A DNA stretch of 64,000 nt from an uncultured Desulfovibrio sp. (GTDB lineage Bacteria; Desulfobacterota; Desulfovibrionia; Desulfovibrionales; Desulfovibrionaceae): contig URBN01000007.1 of NCBI GenBank assembly GCA_900546145.1, forward strand, positions 1-64,000, written 5' to 3'. Position numbers and translations under genes: made by a program. A model generated the notes under the pieces. It was not told where the DNA came from. It worked only from the letters and a program-made list of their open reading frames with translations, and made no database searches. This document shows, piece after piece, positions 1 through 8,851 of this stretch; the stretch's first letter is position 1; every line of letters starts with the position of its first letter.

Positions 1-149
1 GGCATAAGCTCAGACTGCGCGCCCGCGAGGACTGACTCCGAGGTCATCCGCGCGTCCACGATGGCCTTCCGATTCTCGAGAGAGAGCGCGAGGAGGATGT
101 CGACGTGGTCTGTGACCCGGTCAGCATTGTCTTGCAAAGTCTTAGCCAT
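1..149 (-). CDS. Small phage protein downstream of the tail fibres (partial)
   Basis: Open reading frame from ATG at 149 running off the window; 49 residues are visible, beginning MAKTLQDNADRVTDHVDILL. An AAGGTG ribosome site sits just upstream, and the start follows the preceding fibre gene stop by two bases, so it is probably translationally coupled. No domain is recognisable. Its place after the collar-type fibre genes suggests a fibre-associated or right-end accessory protein. Confidence 0.6.
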   Translation of the reverse strand, partial: MAKTLQDNADRVTDHVDILLALSLENRKAIVDARMTSESVLAGAQSELM

Positions 150-151
150 CT

Positions 152-778
152 TCACACCTTCTCGCAGAGGATAACGTCCAGTCGGCTGACGTTCATGTAG
201 AGGCTGTGGCCGTGAGCTGTATTCCAACACCCGTGGCCGTGCGCCTCGTTAGACCCTCGCCAACCGATAAAGTTGTCCCAGTATCCTCTGCCTTTGTCCC
301 CGAGGCAGAAACCGTCGCCGGTGGTGCCAGCATTCGAGCCGTTACTCGTCTCGGCTACGCTGTGTGAGTGTCCGGCGAGTTGCCCGACGGACAGCGTCGA
401 GCCATTCACCCCCATAGATATCTGCGTAGTGGTCGTGCCTCTGGACGCGGCAAAGCAGGCTGAAAAAGCCAGGCCATTAGTGCGGGCGGTGACATCTCCG
501 GAAGTGAGCCGGAGCGCACAATCATCATATGTCGTGATCTTCTGCCAGCCGCTCGGGGCCGCACCATTGAATAGCATCCGGACTCCGGCGGGGAAATACT
601 GGCTGATGCCGCCCCTGAGCTTCTCGACAGCCGGGGCCATGGTGGTCTGGATGCTGTCGAGCGCGGCACTGGCAGTCTGCTTCAGGGCCTGATAGTCCTC
701 CCAGTCCTTGAGCGCGTAGCCGTACAGGAGGTCAGCGAGGTCTGCGATCCTGTCAGCACTGTCCTTCAGTGTCCTCAT
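152..778 (-). CDS. Tail fibre protein with collar-like C-terminal domain
   Basis: 208-residue protein; the ATG at 778 overlaps the stop of the upstream fibre gene in an ATGA arrangement. The N-terminal 50 residues are helical and probably trimerise or dock on the baseplate. The rest is a glycine-, serine- and threonine-rich beta structure with GHSHS and HGHS motifs and the ending LYMNVSRLDVILCEKV. This is typical of the His-rich receptor-binding tips of phage fibres, where HxH motifs bind metal ions on the trimer axis. It follows another collar-type fibre gene, so the phage carries at least two alternative or cooperating tips. The role in receptor recognition is inference from family and position. 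Confidence 0.75.
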   Translation of the reverse strand: MRTLKDSADRIADLADLLYGYALKDWEDYQALKQTASAALDSIQTTMAPAVEKLRGGISQYFPAGVRMLFNGAAPSGWQKITTYDDCALRLTSGDVTARTNGLAFSACFAASRGTTTTQISMGVNGSTLSVGQLAGHSHSVAETSNGSNAGTTGDGFCLGDKGRGYWDNFIGWRGSNEAHGHGCWNTAHGHSLYMNVSRLDVILCEKV

Positions 779-1518
779 GCAGTGCGCCTCCAGCAGTAGG
801 CGGCGTGATAAGGGGGCATGTTGTTGTGTGGCTGGCTCCCACCCAAAGCATTCGTCGTGCCGGCAGGGTCGCCACCGCCGGTCATCGTCGTAGCGCCCCA
901 TGACTTGAAGCTGCTTGAGCACCATGTATGACTGAAGGTCGCTCCATTGGGAGCAACCTCGGCCGTTGTCCCGTCAGCAGACCAGTGGTGCGCCTCCATG
1001 CCATCAGACGGATTGCTCCCCGTATACACATAGACATTATGACCGTGTTTAACGCTTTCGGCGAGCGTCAGCGTGTGCTCCGCCTCGCCGCCTTCGCTGC
1101 CTGCCAGGTACGTTTTATCGTCAGCGCCAAGCAGAAAGACGCCCTTCACACGCTCCCAAATCCCGAAGCCGAAAATCTCAGCCGGCTCTGTGTCCTTATC
1201 TGATGTGTAGTAGCTGCCAACAGGGTGCTCACGCTTGCTCCGCTCAAGCAGCATGCTCTCCACGAGAGCGACCGAGACACTCAGCTCGCCTGACTCGGTG
1301 GACTCGAGCGTCTTGGCTTTCGCGTCAAGGATGTCATACATCGCCTCCGCATCGAGCGGCTGGAGCTTGGTCTGCACATCCGCCATCTGTGAGTCAACTG
1401 TGTCGGCGTGGCTGTCCAGAGCACTCAACGCCTCGGCGAGCCGCGGGCAATCTTCGGCCAGGGCGTTGTCGGCATCGGGGAGAGGAAGGCCGAGATGCGT
1501 CGTTTTCTTGTCGGTCAT
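775..1518 (-). CDS. Tail fibre/collar protein
   Basis: 247-residue protein, started at ATG 1518 (AAGGGG five bases upstream); a GTG two codons earlier is possible. Residues 1-100 are mostly helical. From about residue 100 there is a phage tail-collar fold: HPVGSYYTSD, then FGFGIWERVKGVFLLGADD, and the terminal signature SQPHNNMPPYHAAYCWRRTA, which closely matches microcin/tail-collar domains at fibre tips. Expected to act at the distal fibre or baseplate during host recognition. It lies 9 bp after the large DUF4815 fibre gene and overlaps the next fibre gene by 4 bp. Confidence 0.82.
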   Translation of the reverse strand: MTDKKTTHLGLPLPDADNALAEDCPRLAEALSALDSHADTVDSQMADVQTKLQPLDAEAMYDILDAKAKTLESTESGELSVSVALVESMLLERSKREHPVGSYYTSDKDTEPAEIFGFGIWERVKGVFLLGADDKTYLAGSEGGEAEHTLTLAESVKHGHNVYVYTGSNPSDGMEAHHWSADGTTAEVAPNGATFSHTWCSSSFKSWGATTMTGGGDPAGTTNALGGSQPHNNMPPYHAAYCWRRTA

Positions 1519-1527
1519 GGCCACCCC

Positions 1528-4500
1528 TTAAGCGACAGCCAGAAGGCGGATGTCGTAGACGAGCGGCCGGGACGTGTTGCTGCCCGTGAGAGTGAGTCGG
1601 ACCTTGACCAGGTCTGCGCCGCTCAGGGTTGTGGTGAATTTGAACTCCACGTATCCGTCGCCCTCCTGAGTGGTCCCGGCGGATGTCATGGCCGTCCACT
1701 CGCCGCTGTCCACCTGAATCTCGGGGGTTACCGTGGCACCGGAAGGCACGTAGCCATCATAGATGAGCACAGCCCTGGCCGCGCCCGTGGCCGGAATACT
1801 GCGCGTGTAGTAAGTGCCGGAGGTCTGCACCATGCCCATGAGCACCTGCGTGCCCGGCCAGAGGACAGGAGACCCAGCCGTGTCACCGGAGAGCTTTGCT
1901 GTCACGGAGAGCGTGCCGCTCGCCACAAAATCGGAGAGCTGGACGGCCTGCCCTTCGGCTACGGTCATCACCGCGCCGGAGGGTAGCCCCAGTTCGTACT
2001 CCACGTGCGTGGCGGCGCTGGGAGTCTCGGAACAGGCGAGGAGCATGAGGTCGCTCACCCCGTCAGAGCTTATCGTGGCCGAGCCCAGGGGGACGGTGTT
2101 CGTTCCTTCCACGAAGTCAGCAGCCAGCAAACGGAAAGCAATATCCTTGGTCTGGTGTGCCGTCCATGTCGAAGCGTTGGATGAGGAAAGCAATACTCCG
2201 ACGGTGTATGGCTGGGCAGACACCCACTGCTGGTGGGCGCTGTCGAATGCGCCCATCTCGGCGATAGCCACGGCCGTGTCAGCATCGTCGCAGAGGATGA
2301 CCAGGGCATACTCAGTGGATGCAGAAAGGGGTACGGGAGCATCAAAGAGAATTCTGGTGGCGACAGAGGCTCCGGCAGTGATGGAAGAAGCCGGAACAAT
2401 GGCCTCTGTCAGCACTGACCGGGTCGGATAGCCACCGGAGGTCTCGCGGATCTGGACACGGACGCCAGAGGCGCCCTTAGCAGTGAAAAAGAGGTCCACA
2501 CCAGAGATCTGCCGGGCTTTTTCGAGGACAAAGGTCTGCGCCAGCGGGTCAATGTAGGTGTTTACCACGGACTGCACAGTGCGCAGCGTCGTGGTCTCAA
2601 GTGTACCCTGTCCGACGAAGGTAGCCTGTGCGGTGCTCCCGCCAGCACCCGTGAAAACAACGGCTTTCACGCCGGCAGGAACGTTGGCGGGAACAGTGAA
2701 GTGGCCGAAAAGTTTCCCGGACGCATCTGCCGCGATGTCGGATTCCGCGGGCGTAATGGCGATGCCGTCGAAGGTCACCCGGCTGAGCTTTTCTCCGGAC
2801 CCGAAGCCTTCACAGGTGAACGCGATGCTGATCTGCCGCAGGTATTCGATGGCAGAATAAGAGACGCCGGCCGTCTCCGTGGACGATCTGGAAGATGTTA
2901 CGGTGGAGCCATGCTGGGGATGCGTGGGGGCGTAGATGGTCCGATAGAACTCCTTCGTGACCGGGCTGGTCCAGGTCGTATTCGTAACTGTCCAGCGATC
3001 CACGGCAGGCGTCAGCGTGGCTTTCCCTGGCATGACGGCGAACGCGAGATAGGGGTTAATTTTCATCTCGCCGGTCATCAGCGGCTGCTCCAGGACGACA
3101 GAAGAAGAGGAGCTGCGGGCAGCCGGGAGCTTCACATCGGAAGAGACGCCGGATACGCTGGCCCTGATAGGCAGCGTCAGGAAACCATTAACCACTGCGG
3201 CAGTCTGCTCCAGTCCCTGATCCCGCATACTGTCATCTAACAGCGGGTCTACGAAGATGCCCACGCGTGCGCCAGCCTCGCGGGTCGCAACATCGGACTC
3301 AAGCCTCTGGCGGGCAATTTCCTGCAGGGCATATTCCACCCGGCTCGTGAGCGCTTCGAGATCAGAGAAAGGTATGACGCGCACGCCGTCATTGGTGACG
3401 ACGCGCTCGTCTTTCGTTCTCCACGTCTGGGTGACGCTTGCCAGCGCCAGCATGGTCGAAGGCACAGCGGGGGCCTTGGCCCGGGTTTCGGAAGCAACGC
3501 CCTGGATCCAGGAGAATGCGCCGTCCGAGGTGATACAGAGGCGGTCAACTCTGGGAAGGGCCTGCTGATAGCTCACGAGAATGTCAGAGCCCTGAACTGC
3601 GCCGCTCACGGAGAAGCCGTCAAAATCCTGGCCGGAAGGAATCACGTTCTTAGCAATGTAGGTATAGGAAACCGTGTACGTGGAGCCGGTTGCCGGTTCA
3701 GCCCCGGAAGGAGACCAGTCTACGGTGTCGCCAGTTCGCTTGAAGTCCGTGCCCTCGGCGTAGGTGGTGGAGCCCTGCACGACGCTTACGATGGAACGCA
3801 CGGAAGTCTCGGAAAGGGCATCGGCGCAGCCTGTATAACTGCCATGAACGACAGTCTCTGTCTTCTCGAGAGTCACACGGAGGGCAGTGATGGAGCGGAT
3901 GGGAGGATGAGCTACGGTGATGCGTTGGGTGGCAGATCCGTCAGCCACGATGGCTTCTGTATCGATAAGGCGGAGGTCCGGCTCTGCGGCGTAGGTGAGG
4001 CGGCGCGAAGTTAGAAGCTCGACTCCGTAGCCGCAGACACGGCAGCGGCCTTCGGCCACAGTGTAAATCTGCGCTCCGCCCACATCATCAGCGGCCCTGA
4101 CCGTCATGCCGGAGCAGACGTAGGTGCCGCCTCCGGTGCTGTCCCTGTCGTACCTGGCGATGCCCTGAGTGACGCTGTCGAGGTCAGGAGGTGTCTCCTT
4201 GGCTCGCACGACGCCGTCATCGATGGTGTAGATGGGATAGAAGGACCCTGTGCCTCCGTCTCCGTCGTAAGACCATACGGCCTGCACCCTGCGGCGCCAG
4301 GCGCCAGGCTCTCCCTGTCCCCTTGAGCCCACGGCCGGATTAAGGAGCCCAGCGTCTTCCGCTTCAGACACAATCGTCTCCCTGAGACGGATTCCTATGG
4401 AGAACGTCCCCTGTGTGGGGATGGTGAACGCTGAGGCCGGCACGGAGTAGACCGTACCGGCAATGTAGACCTGGCCAGCCTCAGCCGTCACGGAACCAGA

Positions 4501-4719
4501 TGAGGCGTCTACAGATATCTGGGCATCCTTAATGATATCGCCATCGGAAAAGATGGCGTCGCCTATGCCGCGAACGTGTGCGGCGGTTATGCTCTCGAGC
4601 TCGTTGATCTCTGATGCCTGGGTTCCGTACCCATCACGGAAGAGGATCTCGCGATATTCCTTGCTGGTATCGTAGCGGTTCCAGTAGTTGTCGATGTTTT
4701 TTCCATTAGGGGTCTGCAT
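1528..4719 (-). CDS. Large tail fibre protein, DUF4815-like
   Basis: 1063 residues from ATG 4719, which has a strong GGAGG site; longer in-frame starts lack one. The N-terminal 200 residues (NYWNRYDTSKEYREILFRDG, then ELESITAAHVRGIGDAIFSDG) match the DUF4815 fibre/baseplate family of myoviruses and Mu-like phages. The remainder is a long series of beta-rich, Ser/Thr-rich segments, as expected for an elongated trimeric fibre. It lies between the small gp48-side fibre adaptor (4733-5257) and two collar proteins. It is probably the main fibre linking baseplate to receptor-binding tips; family by recollection, role by context. Confidence 0.8.
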   Translation of the reverse strand: MQTPNGKNIDNYWNRYDTSKEYREILFRDGYGTQASEINELESITAAHVRGIGDAIFSDGDIIKDAQISVDASSGSVTAEAGQVYIAGTVYSVPASAFTIPTQGTFSIGIRLRETIVSEAEDAGLLNPAVGSRGQGEPGAWRRRVQAVWSYDGDGGTGSFYPIYTIDDGVVRAKETPPDLDSVTQGIARYDRDSTGGGTYVCSGMTVRAADDVGGAQIYTVAEGRCRVCGYGVELLTSRRLTYAAEPDLRLIDTEAIVADGSATQRITVAHPPIRSITALRVTLEKTETVVHGSYTGCADALSETSVRSIVSVVQGSTTYAEGTDFKRTGDTVDWSPSGAEPATGSTYTVSYTYIAKNVIPSGQDFDGFSVSGAVQGSDILVSYQQALPRVDRLCITSDGAFSWIQGVASETRAKAPAVPSTMLALASVTQTWRTKDERVVTNDGVRVIPFSDLEALTSRVEYALQEIARQRLESDVATREAGARVGIFVDPLLDDSMRDQGLEQTAAVVNGFLTLPIRASVSGVSSDVKLPAARSSSSSVVLEQPLMTGEMKINPYLAFAVMPGKATLTPAVDRWTVTNTTWTSPVTKEFYRTIYAPTHPQHGSTVTSSRSSTETAGVSYSAIEYLRQISIAFTCEGFGSGEKLSRVTFDGIAITPAESDIAADASGKLFGHFTVPANVPAGVKAVVFTGAGGSTAQATFVGQGTLETTTLRTVQSVVNTYIDPLAQTFVLEKARQISGVDLFFTAKGASGVRVQIRETSGGYPTRSVLTEAIVPASSITAGASVATRILFDAPVPLSASTEYALVILCDDADTAVAIAEMGAFDSAHQQWVSAQPYTVGVLLSSSNASTWTAHQTKDIAFRLLAADFVEGTNTVPLGSATISSDGVSDLMLLACSETPSAATHVEYELGLPSGAVMTVAEGQAVQLSDFVASGTLSVTAKLSGDTAGSPVLWPGTQVLMGMVQTSGTYYTRSIPATGAARAVLIYDGYVPSGATVTPEIQVDSGEWTAMTSAGTTQEGDGYVEFKFTTTLSGADLVKVRLTLTGSNTSRPLVYDIRLLAVA

Positions 4720-4732
4720 GTATTTTCCTCCG

Positions 4733-5257
4733 CTAGATAGGCAGGACAAATTCGACGGTCTGCCTGACGGAAGGCGATCTTGCTATGGCCGGTGTGAGGA
4801 TTTCAGCCGCAACGAGCAGGCCAGGATCGGATATTTCATCGGGAGAGAAGTAGCGCTGCCCTTCGGGCAGGCCATCCGCCGTCACCGTGTCCATGAAAAC
4901 GCCGACCTCTCTGATGATGGCGCTGCTGGCGTCCTCGAAATTGAAGTTCACCCGGATGTAAAGGTAGGGTGTGGGACCGGCCACCTGCTTGTAGCGTTTG
5001 TTTGTGGCGGTTCCGCTTCCGGTTGCCACAGGAATGACAATGTCACCCTCGTCGTCGGGTTCGACGTAGCCAACGGCTGTGGCCAGCCTGCGGCCGACTT
5101 CTGCGGTGAGGGCTGTGGCGTTCACGAGGGAAGGCAGAGAGGCATCATCCGCGTCCCATGCGGGATCGCCAGTCCCCCACGCGAGATGCAGGGGTCTGCT
5201 GGCAATGGCACTGGCGATGGCCGCCCGGCCGGTATTGGTTAACGTAGCGAGGCTCAT
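4733..5257 (-). CDS. Tail fibre/baseplate adaptor protein
   Basis: 174 residues; ATG 5257 overlaps the stop of the gp48-like gene by 4 bp and has an AGGAGTG site. It begins MSLATLTNTGRAAIASAIAS and contains REVGVFMDTV and a hydrophobic C-terminal strand, the pattern of N-terminal attachment domains of phage tail-collar fibres (DUF3751-like). Its position directly after the baseplate wedge genes and before the main fibre suggests it joins fibre to baseplate. Family assignment is moderate. Confidence 0.65.
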   Translation of the reverse strand: MSLATLTNTGRAAIASAIASRPLHLAWGTGDPAWDADDASLPSLVNATALTAEVGRRLATAVGYVEPDDEGDIVIPVATGSGTATNKRYKQVAGPTPYLYIRVNFNFEDASSAIIREVGVFMDTVTADGLPEGQRYFSPDEISDPGLLVAAEILTPAIARSPSVRQTVEFVLPI

Positions 5258-6498
5258 TTTGGTTCACTCCTAATTGCTGTTTCTGCCGCGGGGATGAGCC
5301 ACGGGCGACTGTCCCAGGTGCCCGTCCATTCACGCACCCACACAGGTGCGGAGGGCATGACTGGGATGATTGACTGGCCGGATATCACTGGAGAGGACGG
5401 CTTCACGGGGTTTACCGTGAGCCCTTCCGTCTCCTGGTACCGTTCAAGAAGTTCAAGTTCCTCCCGCTCCGGGTCAGCACCCCAGGTATCGCCCCAGCGT
5501 GTGCCCGTAAACGACATAGCCCGCGGGCGAAGTCCGTACACTGAATTGATATCTCCCCAGGTTCCCGAAGCATGCAGCGCAATGGCGCCACCAGTGTCGC
5601 CTCCGTCGGACGGCCATGACCAGACGGCCTCGTCTCTGGCGATCCCCTTCACGACAATGCGGAACGGGGGAAGCTCACGGAGCATGAGCAGCTGCAGGAG
5701 AGAGGAAAAAGTGAATCCATGAGACTGGGGGTAGACGTCGCTCCAGAAGGAGCGGCTCCAAATGGGACGGTCCACATACGGCGCCAGGAAGCCTGTGCTG
5801 CTCTCTATGGCCAGGCCTACCCTGGCAGCAGCACCGTAGGCATCGCATGACTGCAGGCCTCTCTGCATTCCCAGGGAAACGACAAGGCCGTCCATGCCCT
5901 GGACATCGTAGGGGACGCCGGAGAAGGTCGACCAGAAACCATAAGACCACGCCGTCTCACTCCAGATGCTGGGATCCCAATTGTAGGTTGTGGTGTAGAC
6001 GCGGGCGAGAACCGAGCGGGCCGGCTTGTACTCGTTGATGATCCAGATGAGCAGGTCGAGGCTGTTCAGAAGGGCTGTCTGCTCTTCCTGCGTTACCGGC
6101 TGCGCAAGCCGTACCTGGAAATCAGACCAGCGGCTGGGCTGCCACTGTCGGACATTGTCTATGGCGGTGACATCGAAACCGTAGTAGCGCAGTATCTGCG
6201 GCAGGCCCTGGGTTTTGCCGCCGAGCATATGCCAGTGCCAGGCTCTGATTACTCTTGACCGGAACTTCTCCGGAGTCTCTCCGTTTTTCCGCTGGAGGCC
6301 GCGGCCAAAGCCATGCTCCAGCACGAGGTCTTCCTCGGCGAGAGAGGGGAAAAACTGCTTTCTCGCGTAGATGACGTCGTCTATGACGCTGTCGAGGGCA
6401 TGAGCCGTTCCCTCTGCGATGGCCTGAAGAGGGCCAGGACGGCGGATGAGTGGCCAGGCAAGGACTTTTTGGAAATATTTCCAGAACTCGGAGGACAT
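5254..6498 (-). CDS. Baseplate wedge / tail protein I-like (Mu gp48-like)
   Basis: 414 residues, ATG 6498 with GGAGG 3-4 bases upstream, overlapping the stop of the baseplate J gene. The N-terminal half (WPLIRRPGPLQAIAEGTAHA, then TQGLPQILRYYGF and LLNSLDLLIWIINEYKPARS) matches P2 gpI / Mu gp48 wedge proteins, which link the baseplate J protein to the fibres. The C-terminal half is Trp-rich with repeated WS and WGD motifs and may be a fibre-docking extension. It is longer than the usual gp48 (about 200 residues), so the extension is phage-specific. Confidence 0.8.
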   Translation of the reverse strand: MSSEFWKYFQKVLAWPLIRRPGPLQAIAEGTAHALDSVIDDVIYARKQFFPSLAEEDLVLEHGFGRGLQRKNGETPEKFRSRVIRAWHWHMLGGKTQGLPQILRYYGFDVTAIDNVRQWQPSRWSDFQVRLAQPVTQEEQTALLNSLDLLIWIINEYKPARSVLARVYTTTYNWDPSIWSETAWSYGFWSTFSGVPYDVQGMDGLVVSLGMQRGLQSCDAYGAAARVGLAIESSTGFLAPYVDRPIWSRSFWSDVYPQSHGFTFSSLLQLLMLRELPPFRIVVKGIARDEAVWSWPSDGGDTGGAIALHASGTWGDINSVYGLRPRAMSFTGTRWGDTWGADPEREELELLERYQETEGLTVNPVKPSSPVISGQSIIPVMPSAPVWVREWTGTWDSRPWLIPAAETAIRSEPK

Positions 6499-7676
6499 TA
6501 TGCCTCCGCGGCCAGCTCGGCCGTGATGGACATGCTGTTGAGGCGTGCCACTCCGTCAGCGGGAACGTTGACGATATCCTCGGAAGGGCTTGCCCATTCC
6601 ACGGACTTCACCCCGGGAACGGCCATAACCGTGTGCGTGAGGAGGTCCCGGGTCAGGTCCTGTCCGATGGCAAGCGAGGTCACGTCTTTCACGGTACTTG
6701 TCTCGGCGAAAAGGGCGTAGAGGCGGGATTTTGCCTGCTGGATGATGTTTGCAGCGTCTCCTGTCGTGTAGGAGATGACGCCGCTGATGTCGGCGGGTAC
6801 AGGCTTCGGGGCCTTCACTTCCCAATCGTCATTGATGGGAACGTGGGGAGAGATGGCCTCTTTCACCTTTTCAAGGAGGGCTTCCGTGGGAAGGACGTCG
6901 GATCCGCGTACAACGATGTCCACCGTGCCCTGGCCTCTCGGATGCTGATCCAGGATAGACACGGAGGTCACCCCAGGCACGGACAGTGCCCATGCCTGGT
7001 ACGCGTATTTGGTGCAACCGTTGTTGGCGAGCCATTGCAGGCGGTATCGTTCCTGCAGCTGGGCGTCTGTTTCTTCGTCGAAGCCTTCACCCGTGAGCCA
7101 TCCTGTAGGGTTTGAGACGCTTCCTATGCCCACGACTGGCGTGACCAGCTCGCAGATCTGGCCGGAGGACGCATTGCCCGCTGCTCCGTAGTCCTCGGCT
7201 TCGCAGGGAACGGCGACAGACTCGGAGCCGGCAGGGAGAACAGCGTCTTCCGTGGTAACATATCTGTACACGGCGCCGGTGCCGTCTGGCAGAGTGCGCA
7301 CGATGCGGCCGGCGGGAATGCTGATGTTAGTGGTATCCGAGGCCGTGCCCCTGTAGAAGGTTACGATGCCCTTGGCTTTCGTTGCGGCCCTGCGGGTAAG
7401 ACCTACACTGTCAGCGTGAAGATCCAGCCAGTCCCCGGTGGAGTAGTACGGGGCGGCCTGCTGGAGAAGGCGTCCGAGGAGGCCGTATATCTGCCATTCG
7501 CCCCAGCAGAAAATTTCAAGGAGGCCGCGTACAACACCCCGGTTCAGGTTCAGCCGGGCTGGCAGGAAGCCCTTTGCGGCCATTGTGTCCTGCACACCCT
7601 CGACAAAACCGAAGACCTGGGAGCGGACTTCATCAAGAGACCTGGACAGACGGGGCAGTGTCACATGGTTTGACAT
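6498..7676 (-). CDS. Baseplate J-like protein (Mu gp47-like)
   Basis: 392 residues from ATG 7676 (a TTG two codons earlier is less likely). Contains the baseplate J pattern: YYSTGDWLDLHADSVGLTRR near residue 80, then GIVTFYRGT, AEDYGAAGNASSG and GFDEETDAQLQERYRLQWLA, followed by PGVTSVSILDQHPRGQGTVD. In Mu and P2 this protein forms the wedge core of the contractile tail baseplate. It overlaps the gp46-like gene by 44 bp, with no strong ribosome site, so it is probably translated by coupling. Confidence 0.88.
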   Translation of the reverse strand: MSNHVTLPRLSRSLDEVRSQVFGFVEGVQDTMAAKGFLPARLNLNRGVVRGLLEIFCWGEWQIYGLLGRLLQQAAPYYSTGDWLDLHADSVGLTRRAATKAKGIVTFYRGTASDTTNISIPAGRIVRTLPDGTGAVYRYVTTEDAVLPAGSESVAVPCEAEDYGAAGNASSGQICELVTPVVGIGSVSNPTGWLTGEGFDEETDAQLQERYRLQWLANNGCTKYAYQAWALSVPGVTSVSILDQHPRGQGTVDIVVRGSDVLPTEALLEKVKEAISPHVPINDDWEVKAPKPVPADISGVISYTTGDAANIIQQAKSRLYALFAETSTVKDVTSLAIGQDLTRDLLTHTVMAVPGVKSVEWASPSEDIVNVPADGVARLNSMSITAELAAEA

Positions 7677-8097
7677 CGGCAATCACCAGTTCAAGGGTTG
7701 ATTTGTTGGCCTGAAGGACGAGAGAGAGGGGCGTGTCGCTATCGAGGAAACGCCAGCGGCAGAGGGCTGTGAGGGAGACGGCATCCCAGGAGGTCACATT
7801 ACACGTGACCGTACCGGGGACTACACGGGGGTCAGCTTCCACCCGGGTGATAACCTCGGCGCAGAACGCGGCGCGGGCTGAGGCCGTAGACTCCTCCCGA
7901 ATCCAGTCATGGAGGAGGGAACCGAAGTCTGTGTCGTAGAAGAGGTTTCCAAGACGGGTGAAGAGACGCAGACGGATGTCCTGCACCCCGGTGTCCACGC
8001 CGTCCGTGAGGACCAGCGTGCCGTTGGCAGCGACCTGTGCCTGCATGTCTGCGTCAAGGGCTATGTCCTGCCCCCAGAGATCCGTATCCGTGCTCAT
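7633..8097 (-). CDS. Baseplate wedge protein gpW/gp46-like
   Basis: 154 residues. Start ATG 8097 was chosen; a GTG six codons earlier at 8115 is possible and neither has a good ribosome site. Contains DLWGQDIALDADMQ, TDGVDTGVQDIRLRLFTRLG and LFYDTDFGSLLHDWI, the signature of the GPW/gp25 lysozyme-like fold found in T4 gp25, P2 gpW and Mu gp46. It belongs to the inner baseplate and lies between spike and J protein, the conserved order for contractile tails. Confidence 0.83.
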   Translation of the reverse strand: MSTDTDLWGQDIALDADMQAQVAANGTLVLTDGVDTGVQDIRLRLFTRLGNLFYDTDFGSLLHDWIREESTASARAAFCAEVITRVEADPRVVPGTVTCNVTSWDAVSLTALCRWRFLDSDTPLSLVLQANKSTLELVIADVKPCDTAPSVQVS

Positions 8098-8169
8098 ACG
8101 CAGAATTCTTGACACGAAGACTCTGCATCTTCGAGGACACCATGCACACTGTGCACGGTATTTCGCGGC

Positions 8170-8850
8170 CTAGTGGTGAGGGCAGGAACCGCCGGACCGC
8201 GTGGCAGCGTAAGCGTCTCCGTCCACGGCGAGGTTTCCTGAGAAGGAGGCCTGTCCCCTGCCTCCGTCCCAGTTCGTGCTGACGAGTACGCCCTGCAGGT
8301 TGATGCGAGGGGCTCTGAGCGTGATTTCCTCGTCTGCCTCAATAACGGCCTTGGTGCCGGCCTTTATCGTCCAGGTCTTGCCGGCTTCCGTCCTCACGTC
8401 CTCAGGGGTCAGCATGATAATATGCTTGTCTTGGTCTATGCGGAGTTCGACGCCGTTCTCAAGTTGGATGACAAATTCGTTCAGTCCGGCCCTGGGGGCG
8501 TTATTGCCCCCGCCCCAGCGCATGTTCGTGATGGCTGGGAAGTTCGGGTCCCCATCATAATAGGTGATGTCACACGGTGTTCCTACAGAAGGTGGACAGA
8601 CGATCCCACGGTTGTTTCCGCCCCAGACAACGGGCAGGGAAACGTGGGAGATGACGGGTTCTCCATTGTCCTCCTGGCCGTCATTCCGGAGAGGCTGGAC
8701 ATCCGCGTAATAGGCTCCGTCGCTTGCGTACACGGCCACGATTTTTCCTTTACGTGTCATGCGGTAGTAAGCGCGGAGGTCCGGCTGCGCAACCTCTACC
8801 GCCTTCCTGATTGTTCCTATGGGGTCATGCCTGCTTTCCCGGTCATCCAT
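8170..8850 (-). CDS. Baseplate spike protein (Mu gp45 / P2 gpV-like)
   Basis: 226 residues, ATG 8850 preceded by GGAG. An OB-fold-like N-terminal region (GKIVAVYASDGAYYADVQPL) is followed by a repetitive beta region (GKTWTIKAGTKAVIEADEEI), and the protein ends SGGSCPHH. A terminal histidine pair matches the iron-binding apex of membrane-piercing spikes of the P2 gpV/Mu gp45 family. It acts at the tip of the contractile tail. It follows the hub gene by one base. Confidence 0.87.
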   Translation of the reverse strand: MDDRESRHDPIGTIRKAVEVAQPDLRAYYRMTRKGKIVAVYASDGAYYADVQPLRNDGQEDNGEPVISHVSLPVVWGGNNRGIVCPPSVGTPCDITYYDGDPNFPAITNMRWGGGNNAPRAGLNEFVIQLENGVELRIDQDKHIIMLTPEDVRTEAGKTWTIKAGTKAVIEADEEITLRAPRINLQGVLVSTNWDGGRGQASFSGNLAVDGDAYAATRSGGSCPHH

Positions 8851-8851
8851 T

